A DNA stretch of 8,989 bases from CAYHBO01 sp964354855 (GCA_964354855.1 CAYHBO010000055.1:1-8989); one strand, 5' to 3'. Positions 1-6,151 are shown, counted from the first letter of the stretch. Program-made: numbers and translations. Notes: a model not told the origin generated them from the letters alone.

Positions 1-755
1 AACATGGCTGCAAAAATGGGGACTAAAATAATAAAAATTTTGTTTAATCCTGACCGATGAAAATCGATGGAAAACACAATTTTTGGAATACAGACCACGC
101 GTTCTCGTTGGTACTGATCAAATTGTATGCGCTCATAGCCAGGAGCCTCGGTCATAGAAACTATCTGCCAGTTGGGGATAAAAGCGTCTTTATTAATCTC
201 AAATGAAATTGCTCGAACGTCATCATTAAAGTACATTTCTTCAGCCGACACGCTATCATTGAGAAGTACTAAGGACAACGTATGATCCTCAAGCGGAAAT
301 CGATGAAAATCTATGTCAGTTTTTATGCTAAACTTTACTTGGTACTTTGCTAAAACGCGATCATCATACCGACGAATTTTTGCTGGTGATTTATACTTTA
401 TTTCAGCATTTTCAAAAGAAAACTTATCAATAGTACTTAGCATTAATTCGCTTTTGTTGTAGTCAAACCAAACCATGGCATCAACGACAAAATTGTTTTT
501 AATAAAATCAAATTCAGGGAAACTATTGATGAAGAGTCCCGCACGAACTTGTGCTGAAAAATCACGATACTCTCGTCGCATTGCAACTGAGATGGTTTTT
601 ACTTGAGGGATAGGGTCATTACTTCGAAACGAGGAAAGTGCGTAGAAAAATACCCCGATGATGTAAATAAACATAAAAAGAAAAAAAGCGATCCTTAACC
701 ACATTGCTCCAAGGATATCGCCTAAACGTTCAAGTACAATCCACATATCGCTCAT
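1..755 (-). CDS. Partial membrane protein resembling a pentameric ligand-gated ion channel
   Basis: An open frame of 251 codons starts at ATG 755 (upstream AAGAAAG ribosome site) and runs off the left edge without a stop. Residues 17-41 are a strongly hydrophobic helix. Residues about 46-237 look like a beta-rich extracytoplasmic domain. From about residue 238 a second hydrophobic segment begins (IFIILVPIFAAM). The middle parallels the prokaryotic channel GLIC as I recall it: VRAGLFINSF near its N-terminus, then DIDFHRFPLEDHTL (147-160) at the position of the GLIC motif DFRRYPFDSQTL, then NWQIVSMTEA before the pre-M1 strand. It lacks the Cys-loop cysteines, as prokaryotic members do, and appears to lack the W-x-P loop A segment. 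The extra N-terminal helix is unusual for the family. The family call rests on remembered sequence patterns; any other periplasmic sensor domain followed by a membrane helix is the alternative. The pore helices, if present, lie outside the window. Confidence 0.6.
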   Translation of the reverse strand, partial: MSDMWIVLERLGDILGAMWLRIAFFLFMFIYIIGVFFYALSSFRSNDPIPQVKTISVAMRREYRDFSAQVRAGLFINSFPEFDFIKNNFVVDAMVWFDYNKSELMLSTIDKFSFENAEIKYKSPAKIRRYDDRVLAKYQVKFSIKTDIDFHRFPLEDHTLSLVLLNDSVSAEEMYFNDDVRAISFEINKDAFIPNWQIVSMTEAPGYERIQFDQYQRERVVCIPKIVFSIDFHRSGLNKIFIILVPIFAAM

Positions 756-886
756 CACTTTCTTACAAAAAAATAATACAAAAAAAAGACATGGTTATGG
801 TGATAAGAGGATAGAATGTAAGTCAATAAAATATTGTTTTAAATAAATGAAGATGCGCAGCCCCGCTAGATGGATGATGATTATTC

Positions 887-915
887 TTGCAATAATTGCT
901 CTCATCGCGTATAAT
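887..915 (+). promoter_or_regulatory. Strong sigma70-type promoter
   Basis: TTGCAA at 887-892 and a perfect TATAAT at 910-915 are separated by 17 bases, predicting a transcription start near 922. It points into the region holding the 30-residue ORF at 971 and the hairpin at 1348-1387, so a transcript of roughly 465 nt is implied. It lies inside a 27-codon ORF (847-930) that has no ribosome site, which argues against that ORF being a gene. Confidence 0.6.
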
Positions 916-970
916 CGCCAGAATTACTAAAAATATAATTCAAATGCAACTACAAGAAAGAGAGCTTATC

Positions 971-1063
971 ATGAACCCAATTCATATTATCGAAGTGCAG
1001 CAACTTCTGATAACTGCATTGAGTTGGCTCTTTACCTCTTATGGCTTATCGAGCCACTCATAA
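971..1063 (+). CDS. Possible 30-residue peptide of unknown function
   Basis: The ATG at 971 is preceded by GAAAGAGAG at a good distance and lies about 50 nt after the predicted start of the 887-915 promoter. The product (MNPIHIIEVQQLLITALSWL...) has a central hydrophobic stretch and no recognised motif. An in-frame upstream ATG at 944 would give 39 residues but has no ribosome site. If the surrounding element is inovirus-like, a short hydrophobic protein could be a structural or assembly peptide. No charged/helical coat-protein pattern is visible, so this is only a possibility. It may equally be a leader peptide or a chance ORF. Confidence 0.3.
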   Translation: MNPIHIIEVQQLLITALSWLFTSYGLSSHS

Positions 1064-1171
1064 ACAAAATCTGTTCTAAAATTTTTTAAATTCTTAATAA
1101 AGATCTGTGCTGTAAAGCCGTCGAGAATTATGTTCCGAACGAGCTGCATGGTGCAGATCAGGTAAATTCCT

Positions 1172-1507
1172 ATGGCAAAAAGAAATGACGCTGTAAAAAT
1201 GGTTTTGTCCGTTGATGAACGCAACCGGCTTACTTCCTTCTTTGGTTTGCTAATCGTTATCCATAAACGTGCTCCGGCACCGGTACGCAGAGCAGCTAAG
1301 AAGGTTAGTGATCCCAAAGCAAAACAACCACGGTTAAAAACTAAGATGCCCGCTAACGCTTTTAAGTGTAAGGCGGGCTTCTTTTTTATCGAAAACTATT
1401 TTATTATTGCTGCTAATGTCGCAAGCGCGACAGGGTTATTGTTAAAGGGAAGCATCTATGATCGATACCATAGTTCTTACGCTCAATACATCGATGTTTT
1501 ATGTTAG
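1172..1507 (+). CDS. Doubtful small basic protein upstream of the replication gene
   Basis: This frame encodes 111 residues. The first 65 are very basic (HKRAPAPVRRAAKKVSDPK), and the rest crosses the hairpin at 1348-1387 and overlaps the start of the replication gene by 50 bases. The first part has somewhat coding-like codons, with many starting in G, but only a weak ribosome site (AGG, distant). Small basic single-strand-binding proteins often sit beside the initiator in filamentous phages, which makes the position suggestive. I recognise no family. Against it are the terminator-like hairpin within the frame and a competing minus-strand frame at 1039-1317, which needs a TTG start. The stretch could instead be a non-coding origin region. 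GC content is higher here than in the flanks. Confidence 0.25.
   Translation: MAKRNDAVKMVLSVDERNRLTSFFGLLIVIHKRAPAPVRRAAKKVSDPKAKQPRLKTKMPANAFKCKAGFFFIENYFIIAANVASATGLLLKGSIYDRYHSSYAQYIDVLC
1348..1387 (+). terminator. Hairpin with T-tract
   Basis: GCCCGC (1348-1353) pairs with GCGGGC (1373-1378). An inner ACGCT/AGTGT stem closes a TTTA loop, and six consecutive T follow at 1382-1387. It would end a transcript from the 887-915 promoter before the replication gene. In a rolling-circle or filamentous-phage genome, a hairpin next to the initiator could also serve in origin or packaging functions. Confidence 0.55.
1418..1431. other. Small GC-rich hairpin before the replication gene
   Basis: GTCGC-AAGC-GCGAC is a perfect 5-bp stem with a 4-base loop in an otherwise AT-rich stretch, 26 bases before the replication start codon. 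Double-strand origins of rolling-circle replicons often carry the nick site in such a hairpin near the rep gene. No known nick sequence is recognised, so this is only a candidate. Confidence 0.25.
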
Positions 1508-2579
1508 CAACGCTGCGATGTTTAAACCTTCTGCTTCATGGGTTCTATCTCATAATCGTCCTGGTGGCATTCAATCAATACAAAATCCCACAAAAAAAGA
1601 ACTGATCAATGGGGTTTATAAACCCCGTCTTACCCTATCCAATCGACCTACGCAGCGTGGCCTTTATGAACCGATGCTTAAAATTGAACTCTCATTACCC
1701 AAGCTCTTTTTTGGTAATAACTTTGCTGAACTGCGTTTTAAAGACTTTCTTTCGTTAACACAAAAGCTTGTAGTTGTTCTAGAAACAATGGGGGTGGTTA
1801 CAGCGGTTGATAAGCTTTCTCAAGCCCCGGTAGCTGCTATTCACTATTCAAAAAATATTAAGTTAACCGATGGGTCAACGCCGTATTACTACATAAAAAA
1901 AATCAAAGAGGCGAATGTCTCCTTGGCGCTTGATGTTAATCAAACTGATTATCGTAATGATGGTCATAGCTTTAAGTGGCATGCCAATGCTTACGAGGTG
2001 GCATTCTATGACAAAATAAAAGATCTTGAGAAAGCTAAAACAAGCAACAAGCGAGCCATAGAGAAAGATAATGAGCTGCAATTAAGCCTGATTAAGTCTT
2101 TGCAAAAACGTACCAAGAAGCTTGAATTTTTGCGTATGGAAGTTCGCTTGAATAAACGAGCAAAAATTAAGCAGCTCTTCAAGAAGCTGGATATTAAAGC
2201 TGATCTTACGTTTAAGAAGCTTTTTAAACCCGCTATCTCAAAGAAGGTTTTGCTTTATTATTTTGATGAAATCGAACATAAGCGCCCGGTGTTGCTTGAT
2301 TACCAACCATCTCATGATAAAGTGCTGTTGGCTGATTTGATCTTTAATAACCCAGAACTAAGCCTAAAGAAAATATTTGAATTATATGGTTTTAAGAAAG
2401 CATTAGATATTGTTAGCACTCGTGAGTTGCGTATGATGTTTGCTCGAAAAAGTGATCGTAGCTGGTATCGGTTACTTGCTGATGTGCAGAAGGTTAATTT
2501 GCCGCGGGGGCAATTTTCGTTGAAGGCTCTACGTGAGCAGATCGTTAAATTTGAGATGTTGAAGAATAAACTCGGGTAA
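1458..2579 (+). CDS. Phage/plasmid replication initiator, gene II/X-like
   Basis: This 373-residue protein starts at ATG 1458 after AAAGGGAAG. It has the layout I associate with the gene II/X replication family of filamentous phages and related plasmids: an MIDTIVL start, a small-domain segment with LKIELSLPKLFFGNN (74-88), AAIHYSKNIKLTDG (126-139), NDGHSFKWHANAYEVAFYDK (167-186) and LEFLRMEVRLNKR (222-234). The basic C-terminal half is rich in Lys and Leu. Such proteins nick one strand at the double-strand origin and remain covalently joined through tyrosine. Y179 and Y184 near H170/H175 are the natural active-site candidates, though I cannot assign them firmly. The gene lies 107 bp upstream of the recombinase on the same strand, so replication and integration functions sit together as in inovirus-like prophages. 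A non-viral rolling-circle element is the alternative. Confidence 0.6.
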   Translation: MIDTIVLTLNTSMFYVSNAAMFKPSASWVLSHNRPGGIQSIQNPTKKELINGVYKPRLTLSNRPTQRGLYEPMLKIELSLPKLFFGNNFAELRFKDFLSLTQKLVVVLETMGVVTAVDKLSQAPVAAIHYSKNIKLTDGSTPYYYIKKIKEANVSLALDVNQTDYRNDGHSFKWHANAYEVAFYDKIKDLEKAKTSNKRAIEKDNELQLSLIKSLQKRTKKLEFLRMEVRLNKRAKIKQLFKKLDIKADLTFKKLFKPAISKKVLLYYFDEIEHKRPVLLDYQPSHDKVLLADLIFNNPELSLKKIFELYGFKKALDIVSTRELRMMFARKSDRSWYRLLADVQKVNLPRGQFSLKALREQIVKFEMLKNKLG

Positions 2580-2632
2580 CTTTTTTTGATGTTCTGAATT
2601 AATATCTCAGCTCTAGAACAATCGCCAATTTT

Positions 2633-2678
2633 TGCTAGACTCTCGTGGTTAAAATTTACTAACCATCTCCTTCGAGAG
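2633..2678 (+). promoter_or_regulatory. Weak promoter embedded in nested inverted repeats
   Basis: TGGTTA (2646-2651) is mirrored by TAACCA (2660-2665) across 8 bases. Outside it, CTCTCG (2640-2645) is mirrored by CGAGAG (2673-2678). A weak promoter, TTGCTA (2633-2638) and TTTACT (2655-2660) with 16-base spacing, overlaps the inner repeat. The downstream arm CGAGAG contains the likely ribosome site of the recombinase (start 2687). The repeats could be a repressor operator. If transcription starts further upstream, they could be an RNA hairpin hiding the ribosome site. Confidence 0.45.
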
Positions 2679-2686
2679 CATAAATC

Positions 2687-4189
2687 ATGAACGCAATTCT
2701 TATTTCCCGTGTGAGTACCGAAGAACAAAAAGAAGCAGGTAACTCACTTCCCGCTCAGGCGGCTCGTTTAGAAAAATATTGTCAAAACAGAGGTTTTATC
2801 GTTATCAATAACTTTAGCTTTGATGAGAGCGCCTACAAGGGCCAACGAGAAGAGTTTGATCGTATACTTGATTTTGTTTTGGATCAAAAAGACAAAGTCG
2901 TGGTGTGCTGTGATAAGGTGGATCGGCTGTCCCGTAACATTTTTGATAAGCGGGTCTCGCAGCTTTATGAAAAAGCATTGACCGATGAAATCGAACTACA
3001 TTTTGTTTCTGATGGACAGATCATTAATAGTCGCATCTCAGCGGTGGAAAAGTTTCAATTTGGGATCAGTCTTGGGCTCGCAAAATATTATTCAGATGCC
3101 ATTAGTGATAACGTTAAGCGTGCGCTTGAGCAAAAACTGCGGAAGGGTGAATGGTCGTGGCGGGCGCCGTATGGGTATAAAAATATTACGCTTGAGGGTG
3201 GGAAAACTGACATTATCATGGATGAGTATGCGGCAAATATTGTTCGCAAAGCATTTGAATTATATGCCACAGGAGGTTTCTCTCTGGCTCTCCTGTGTGA
3301 AAAATTAAAAGCTGACTACGGCGTTGATTGGAGCGTGAGCTACATCGATAAGGTTTTCAATAACCCCTTCTATCACGGGGTGATGCGGCTTAAAGAAAAT
3401 GTGTATCCACATCGCTACCCGCCTATTGTTGCTTTGTCGGTGTTTGAACAGGTACAGCAAGTGAAATCAGGGCATAATAAGAAACCATTTAAATATGCGG
3501 GAAAGCCGTACATCTATCGTGGTTTGATTCGTTGTGCGGATTGTGGGTTGGCTATTACACCTGAAAAACATAAGGGTTTTGTTTATTACCATTGTACGCA
3601 GTATAACGGTAAGCATGGGGCAAAATGGCTGCGAGAAGAAGCGATTACGGAGCAGCTGGCCTGTGTGTTTAAGCATCTTCAGATGCCTCCAGATATTCTT
3701 GAGCAAATCATTGAGACATTGAACGACGTTCATCAAAGTAAGGTTGAGTTTCACAATAAGCAGTTTGATGAGTTCACGCGTGAACAAAAAACAGTTACCA
3801 AAATGATGGATAATTTGTACCTTGATAAACTTAAAGGGAGAATTACTGAGAGAGAGTATGACAAATATTATCAAACCTTACGTGATCAGCTTACCGATGC
3901 TTCTGCTCGTTTAGAGCAATTACAAGAAGCGGATGATAATTACTATACCACTTCGAAACTGCTTCTGACACTTGCAAGCAAAGCGTATGATTTATTTTTG
4001 AGTTCTGAAGTTGAGGAAAAACGGCAATTAATCAAGCTGGTACTATCGAACTTATGTCTGAAAGACGAAAAGCTCGTGTACGACGCTCATAAACCGTTTG
4101 ATTTGATACTGAATTGTTCTGATTATCAAGTATGGCGTCCCCAAGGGGATTCGAACCCCTGTTACAAGGATGAAAACCTTGTGTCCTGA
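2687..4189 (+). CDS. Large serine recombinase (integrase), ending inside tRNA-Glu
   Basis: This 500-residue site-specific recombinase would catalyse integration and excision of the element. The resolvase domain (about 1-150) has the ISRVSTEEQ active-site motif with nucleophile S10 and partner R8, and DRLSRN at 79-84. The recombinase domain (about 155-265) includes APYGYKN. A zinc ribbon has C283, C286, C303 and perhaps H310. A long Glu/Lys/Gln-rich coiled coil spans about 335-445. Order and length are normal for the large serine family. The start at ATG 2687 follows GAGAG. The last 18 or so codons, encoding WRPQGDSNPCYKDENLVS, are antisense to the tRNA-Glu gene, and the stop lies within it. 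The natural C-terminus in the circular form may therefore differ, depending on where the crossover falls. This is the fusion expected when the integrase gene abuts an attachment site in a tRNA 3' end. Confidence 0.9.
   Translation: MNAILISRVSTEEQKEAGNSLPAQAARLEKYCQNRGFIVINNFSFDESAYKGQREEFDRILDFVLDQKDKVVVCCDKVDRLSRNIFDKRVSQLYEKALTDEIELHFVSDGQIINSRISAVEKFQFGISLGLAKYYSDAISDNVKRALEQKLRKGEWSWRAPYGYKNITLEGGKTDIIMDEYAANIVRKAFELYATGGFSLALLCEKLKADYGVDWSVSYIDKVFNNPFYHGVMRLKENVYPHRYPPIVALSVFEQVQQVKSGHNKKPFKYAGKPYIYRGLIRCADCGLAITPEKHKGFVYYHCTQYNGKHGAKWLREEAITEQLACVFKHLQMPPDILEQIIETLNDVHQSKVEFHNKQFDEFTREQKTVTKMMDNLYLDKLKGRITEREYDKYYQTLRDQLTDASARLEQLQEADDNYYTTSKLLLTLASKAYDLFLSSEVEEKRQLIKLVLSNLCLKDEKLVYDAHKPFDLILNCSDYQVWRPQGDSNPCYKDENLVS
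4133..4189. other. Probable attachment site (right end) in the tRNA-Glu 3' half
   Basis: The segment shared by the recombinase 3' end and the tRNA-Glu gene covers its CCA end, acceptor, T-arm and anticodon stem-loop. Element DNA lies on the 3' side of the tRNA, and the complete cloverleaf is preserved. The exact crossover core cannot be defined without the other end of the element. Confidence 0.45.
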
Positions 4190-4209
4190 CCAGGCTAGAC
4201 GATGGGGAC
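4133..4209 (-). tRNA. tRNA-Glu (anticodon UUC)
   Basis: Read on the minus strand, the acceptor arms GTCCCCA and TGGGGAC pair fully. The D-arm is GTCT/GGAC, the anticodon stem is CAAGG/CCTTG with loop TTTTCAT (anticodon TTC), and the T-arm is AGGGG/CCCCT with TTCGAAT. The discriminator is G, and the CCA is encoded at 4135-4133. Acceptor and T-arm closely match the bacterial tRNA-Glu pattern. It follows tRNA-Lys by 18 bases on the same strand. No terminator is visible after it; the element begins directly there, so transcription may run antisense into the recombinase. Confidence 0.96.
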
Positions 4210-4227
4210 GCGTATGTAGAAGATGAA

Positions 4228-4303
4228 TGGTGAGCCGAGCAGGGATCGAACCTGCGACCCACAGATTAAAAGTCTGTTGCTCTACCAACTGAGCTATCGG
4301 CTC
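4228..4303 (-). tRNA. tRNA-Lys (anticodon UUU)
   Basis: On the minus strand the acceptor arms GAGCCGA and TCGGCTC pair. The D-loop is AGTTGGTA, the anticodon stem is ACAGA/TCTGT with loop CTTTTAA (anticodon TTT), and the T-arm is GCAGG/CCTGC with TTCGATC. The discriminator is A and CCA is encoded at 4230-4228. It is the upstream member of a two-tRNA unit with tRNA-Glu. Confidence 0.96.
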
Positions 4304-4368
4304 ACGTATTTTTCAATCATGTTTGCAAATGTCTCTGTCGAGCAGCAATCAACAAACTTGAGTAGGAA

Positions 4369-4395
4369 TTTATAGTTATTGGCCAATCTTGTCAA
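4369..4395 (-). promoter_or_regulatory. Likely promoter of the tRNA-Lys/tRNA-Glu unit
   Basis: On the minus strand, a perfect TTGACA (4395-4390) and TATAAA (4374-4369) are separated by 15 bases. That is shorter than ideal, but both boxes are strong. It lies about 65 bases upstream of mature tRNA-Lys, leaving a normal-length tRNA leader. Confidence 0.5.
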
Positions 4396-4467
4396 GGCTA
4401 AATGAAATATTTTTACTAAAAAGCAGAAAATATTTTTCAACCCTTATTCTTACGTTATAAAAATATA

Positions 4468-4530
4468 ATAAATAAATTGGGCCACAGGCAAGAATTTACT
4501 ATTTTTTTACCTGAGGCCCAATTTATTTAT
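4468..4530 (-). terminator. Intrinsic terminator after the downstream coiled-coil gene
   Basis: A perfect 16-bp inverted repeat (4468-4483 with 4515-4530, containing GGGCC/GGCCC) begins 3 bases after the stop of the 4534-5226 gene. An inner CAGG/CCTG pairing is present, and T-rich sequence (ATATTTTTATAAC) follows in the direction of transcription. Confidence 0.8.
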
Positions 4531-4533
4531 AGG

Positions 4534-5226
4534 TTATTCGTTGTTCTTTTGAGCTAGGGGAAGATCTTGTAGGGCATCACCCATTTCTTCCATTGATTTG
4601 AACATTTTATAGGCTTCTGGGTTTTCTTTTTCAAGAACTTCCATTACTTTATTTTTTTCTTCTTCCATTTTTTTCAGTTCTTCTGCGCGTTCTTCTGGAG
4701 ACATTTTCTCAAGCCGTTCCATAGTTTCGGCCATATTTTTTTGTACTTGTGCCATATTCTCTTCAGCTTCTGCGCGTTCTTCAGGAGACATTCTGCTGAG
4801 TTCTTCGTCAGCTTGTTTTTGTAAGTGTTCCATGTTTTCTTCGAATACTTGTACTTTTTCTTCGGCTATCTTTTCTTTGATCTTTTCAGGCTCTTCTTCA
4901 GATGATTCGCTCTCAGAAGCAGGTTTAGGTTTCCTGGTTCGTTTAGTTTTTTTTATTTCAGGTTCTTTAACAGTGACTTTCTCTGCTATAGGAGCAATAC
5001 TTTGTTTTGGTTGATCGATGGTGAATGATGCTGAATCCAAGTCTAATCCACGTTCTTTTTCTGTATGTGTGGTTGTATGTTGTTGGTTAGTTATTTCTTT
5101 ATCCAACGATTCTATCTTTTTGTATGAGCTCTTTGTCGTGAGAGCTGTTTCTTTGAAGTATGTTAGTGCAAGATAGGTAGTAGCGGCTGCGAGTAACAAC
5201 ATAATAGCTAGTATCTTTTTATTCAT
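4534..5226 (-). CDS. Membrane-anchored Glu/Lys-rich coiled-coil protein, paralog 1
   Basis: The 230-residue product starts at ATG 5226 behind a strong AGGAGA site. Residues 5-23 form a hydrophobic helix after MNKK, either a membrane anchor or an uncleaved signal. A polar linker follows (about 25-115), with a basic stretch (KKTKRTRKPKP, 92-102) and an acidic one (ESESSEEEPE). Residues about 116-215 are a highly charged, probably helical coiled coil with MSPEERAE at 146-153 and again at 175-182, then ENPEAYKMFKSMEEM (201-215). It is paralogous to the neighbour at 5351-6067 over the C-terminal 90 residues. I do not recognise the family. The layout suggests a protein tethered in the inner membrane and extending into the periplasm, but no function can be assigned. 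Confidence 0.85.
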   Translation of the reverse strand: MNKKILAIMLLLAAATTYLALTYFKETALTTKSSYKKIESLDKEITNQQHTTTHTEKERGLDLDSASFTIDQPKQSIAPIAEKVTVKEPEIKKTKRTRKPKPASESESSEEEPEKIKEKIAEEKVQVFEENMEHLQKQADEELSRMSPEERAEAEENMAQVQKNMAETMERLEKMSPEERAEELKKMEEEKNKVMEVLEKENPEAYKMFKSMEEMGDALQDLPLAQKNNE

Positions 5227-5279
5227 GATTTATTCTCCTTGGTATTTTGATTGGTTGGTATTATTATAGTCAATTATAT

Positions 5280-5320
5280 CAATAAAAAATTCAATCTGTC
5301 AAATTAGATTAGTTTTATTG
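5280..5320 (-). terminator. Hairpin between the paralogous genes
   Basis: CAATAAAA (5280-5287) pairs with TTTTATTG (5313-5320), with a second AATCT/AGATT stem inside. It is AT-rich, lies about 30 bases after the stop of the 5351-6067 gene, and may end or attenuate that transcript. A TATAAT-like box just beyond (5268-5263 on the minus strand) could give the downstream paralog its own promoter. Confidence 0.45.
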
Positions 5321-5350
5321 GAATTACTGATAATTATAGATATTTAATCC

Positions 5351-6067
5351 TTACTCTGTAGCGTCTGCAAGATCCATAAACATATCTTCCATGGATCTTA
5401 CTGCTTGGTAGGCTTCAGGGTTCTCTATTTCTAGTTTTGCCATTGCTGCTTGTTTTTCCATTTCGACTTCTTCAGGAGATAGATGACTTAATCGTTCAAT
5501 TTCGCTTTGGAAGTTGTGTTGAAAGAGTTCTACCTGTTCTTCAGTTTCTGCTTGCTCCTCTGAGGACATTTTACTCCATTCATCTTCAGCTTGTTTTTGG
5601 ATACCTTCCATGTTTTTTGCGAATTTATCAAGTTTTGCTTGTTTAGATGGTTTTTCATGTTTTATTGGTTCAGGAGCTTGTTTTTTAGCTTCAGTGAATT
5701 TTTTTGGTTCAATCGGCTTTAATGGGGGAGTTTCAATGGGATTTTGTTCTGGTGTTTCAATAACCTCTTCTATGGCGGCGGCTTGAATAATCTCTTCCTC
5801 TATACTTGCTTGAGGGATGGTGTTTTCATTAATGACTAGACTATTTACGTTTGATGCCGCTTCAGAAGTTGTATTGACGGATTCGATATCGTTTAAATTC
5901 ATATCGAGATCTTTATGAATATTGTCTTTTAATGTGAGTGCTGTAGTTGATTGTTCGATTGATTCATTAAAATGGGATTTATTGTTGATAAAAGATGAGT
6001 AACCAAGGTACCCTAGGGCTCCTATGGCTGAGGTTAAAAGAATGTTTTTTGCAAGTTTTACGTTCAT
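5351..6067 (-). CDS. Membrane-anchored Glu/Lys-rich coiled-coil protein, paralog 2
   Basis: The 238-residue product starts at ATG 6067 after AAAGG. Residues about 7-26 form a hydrophobic anchor following a basic N-terminus (MNVKLAK). A long acidic, Thr/Ser/Pro-rich linker (about 30-145) includes IETPPLKPIEPKK. The C-terminal domain (about 146-232) matches the neighbouring protein: KNMEGIQKQAEDEWSKMS against ENMEHLQKQADEELSRMS, SPEE motifs 29 residues apart as in paralog 1, and ENPEAYQAVRSMEDMF near the end. Anchors and linkers have diverged while the coiled-coil end is kept, so that end is probably the working part. The family is not recognised. It is the upstream gene of the tandem pair and has its own promoter at 6124-6151. 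Confidence 0.85.
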   Translation of the reverse strand: MNVKLAKNILLTSAIGALGYLGYSSFINNKSHFNESIEQSTTALTLKDNIHKDLDMNLNDIESVNTTSEAASNVNSLVINENTIPQASIEEEIIQAAAIEEVIETPEQNPIETPPLKPIEPKKFTEAKKQAPEPIKHEKPSKQAKLDKFAKNMEGIQKQAEDEWSKMSSEEQAETEEQVELFQHNFQSEIERLSHLSPEEVEMEKQAAMAKLEIENPEAYQAVRSMEDMFMDLADATE

Positions 6068-6123
6068 TCGTAAGACCTTTCATTTAAATGTTTTAAAGAT
6101 ATACTTCTGTAAAATATGCTCAT

Positions 6124-6151
6124 ATCATATACAATACGTTCTATTTTTCAA
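6124..6151 (-). promoter_or_regulatory. Promoter of the coiled-coil gene pair
   Basis: On the minus strand, TTGAAA (6151-6146) and TATGAT (6129-6124) are spaced by 16 bases, each one mismatch from consensus. The predicted start lies about 50 bases before ATG 6067. It is divergent from the cold-shock promoter at 6200. Confidence 0.55.

Larger units (their letters stand above)
1458..4189 (+). mobile_element. Integrated inovirus-like or rolling-circle element (left end outside window)
   Basis: The replication initiator and integrase lie in the same direction, and the integrase 3' end overlaps the 3' half of tRNA-Glu, the usual insertion point for integrating elements. I give only the minimum supported extent. 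The element probably continues left, perhaps beyond position 1, because no second copy of the tRNA-Glu 3' segment is visible in the window. Known inovirus genes such as the Zot-like assembly ATPase, coat or adsorption proteins are not seen, so virus versus plasmid-like element stays open. Confidence 0.55.

Noticed and set aside
847..930. 27-codon plus-strand ORF (MKMRSPARWMMIILAIIALIAYNRQNY) resembling a small membrane protein
   Set aside because: It has no ribosome site, and a near-consensus promoter (887-915) lies within it, so the hydrophobic reading is probably an accident of AT-rich DNA.
1039..1317. Minus-strand 92-residue ORF with a hydrophobic helix
   Set aside because: It begins with TTG, has no evident ribosome site, and overlaps a plus-strand frame with slightly more coding-like codons. 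It is noted as a competing reading, not called.
1..2690. Second copy of the tRNA-Glu 3' end as left attachment site
   Set aside because: I looked for the TTCGAACCCC/GGGGTTCGAA core and related fragments and found none, so the other end is taken to lie outside the window.
4032..4288. Minus-strand ORFs across the tRNA genes (NLWVAGSIPARL type)
   Set aside because: These are translations of tRNA genes, a common artefact.
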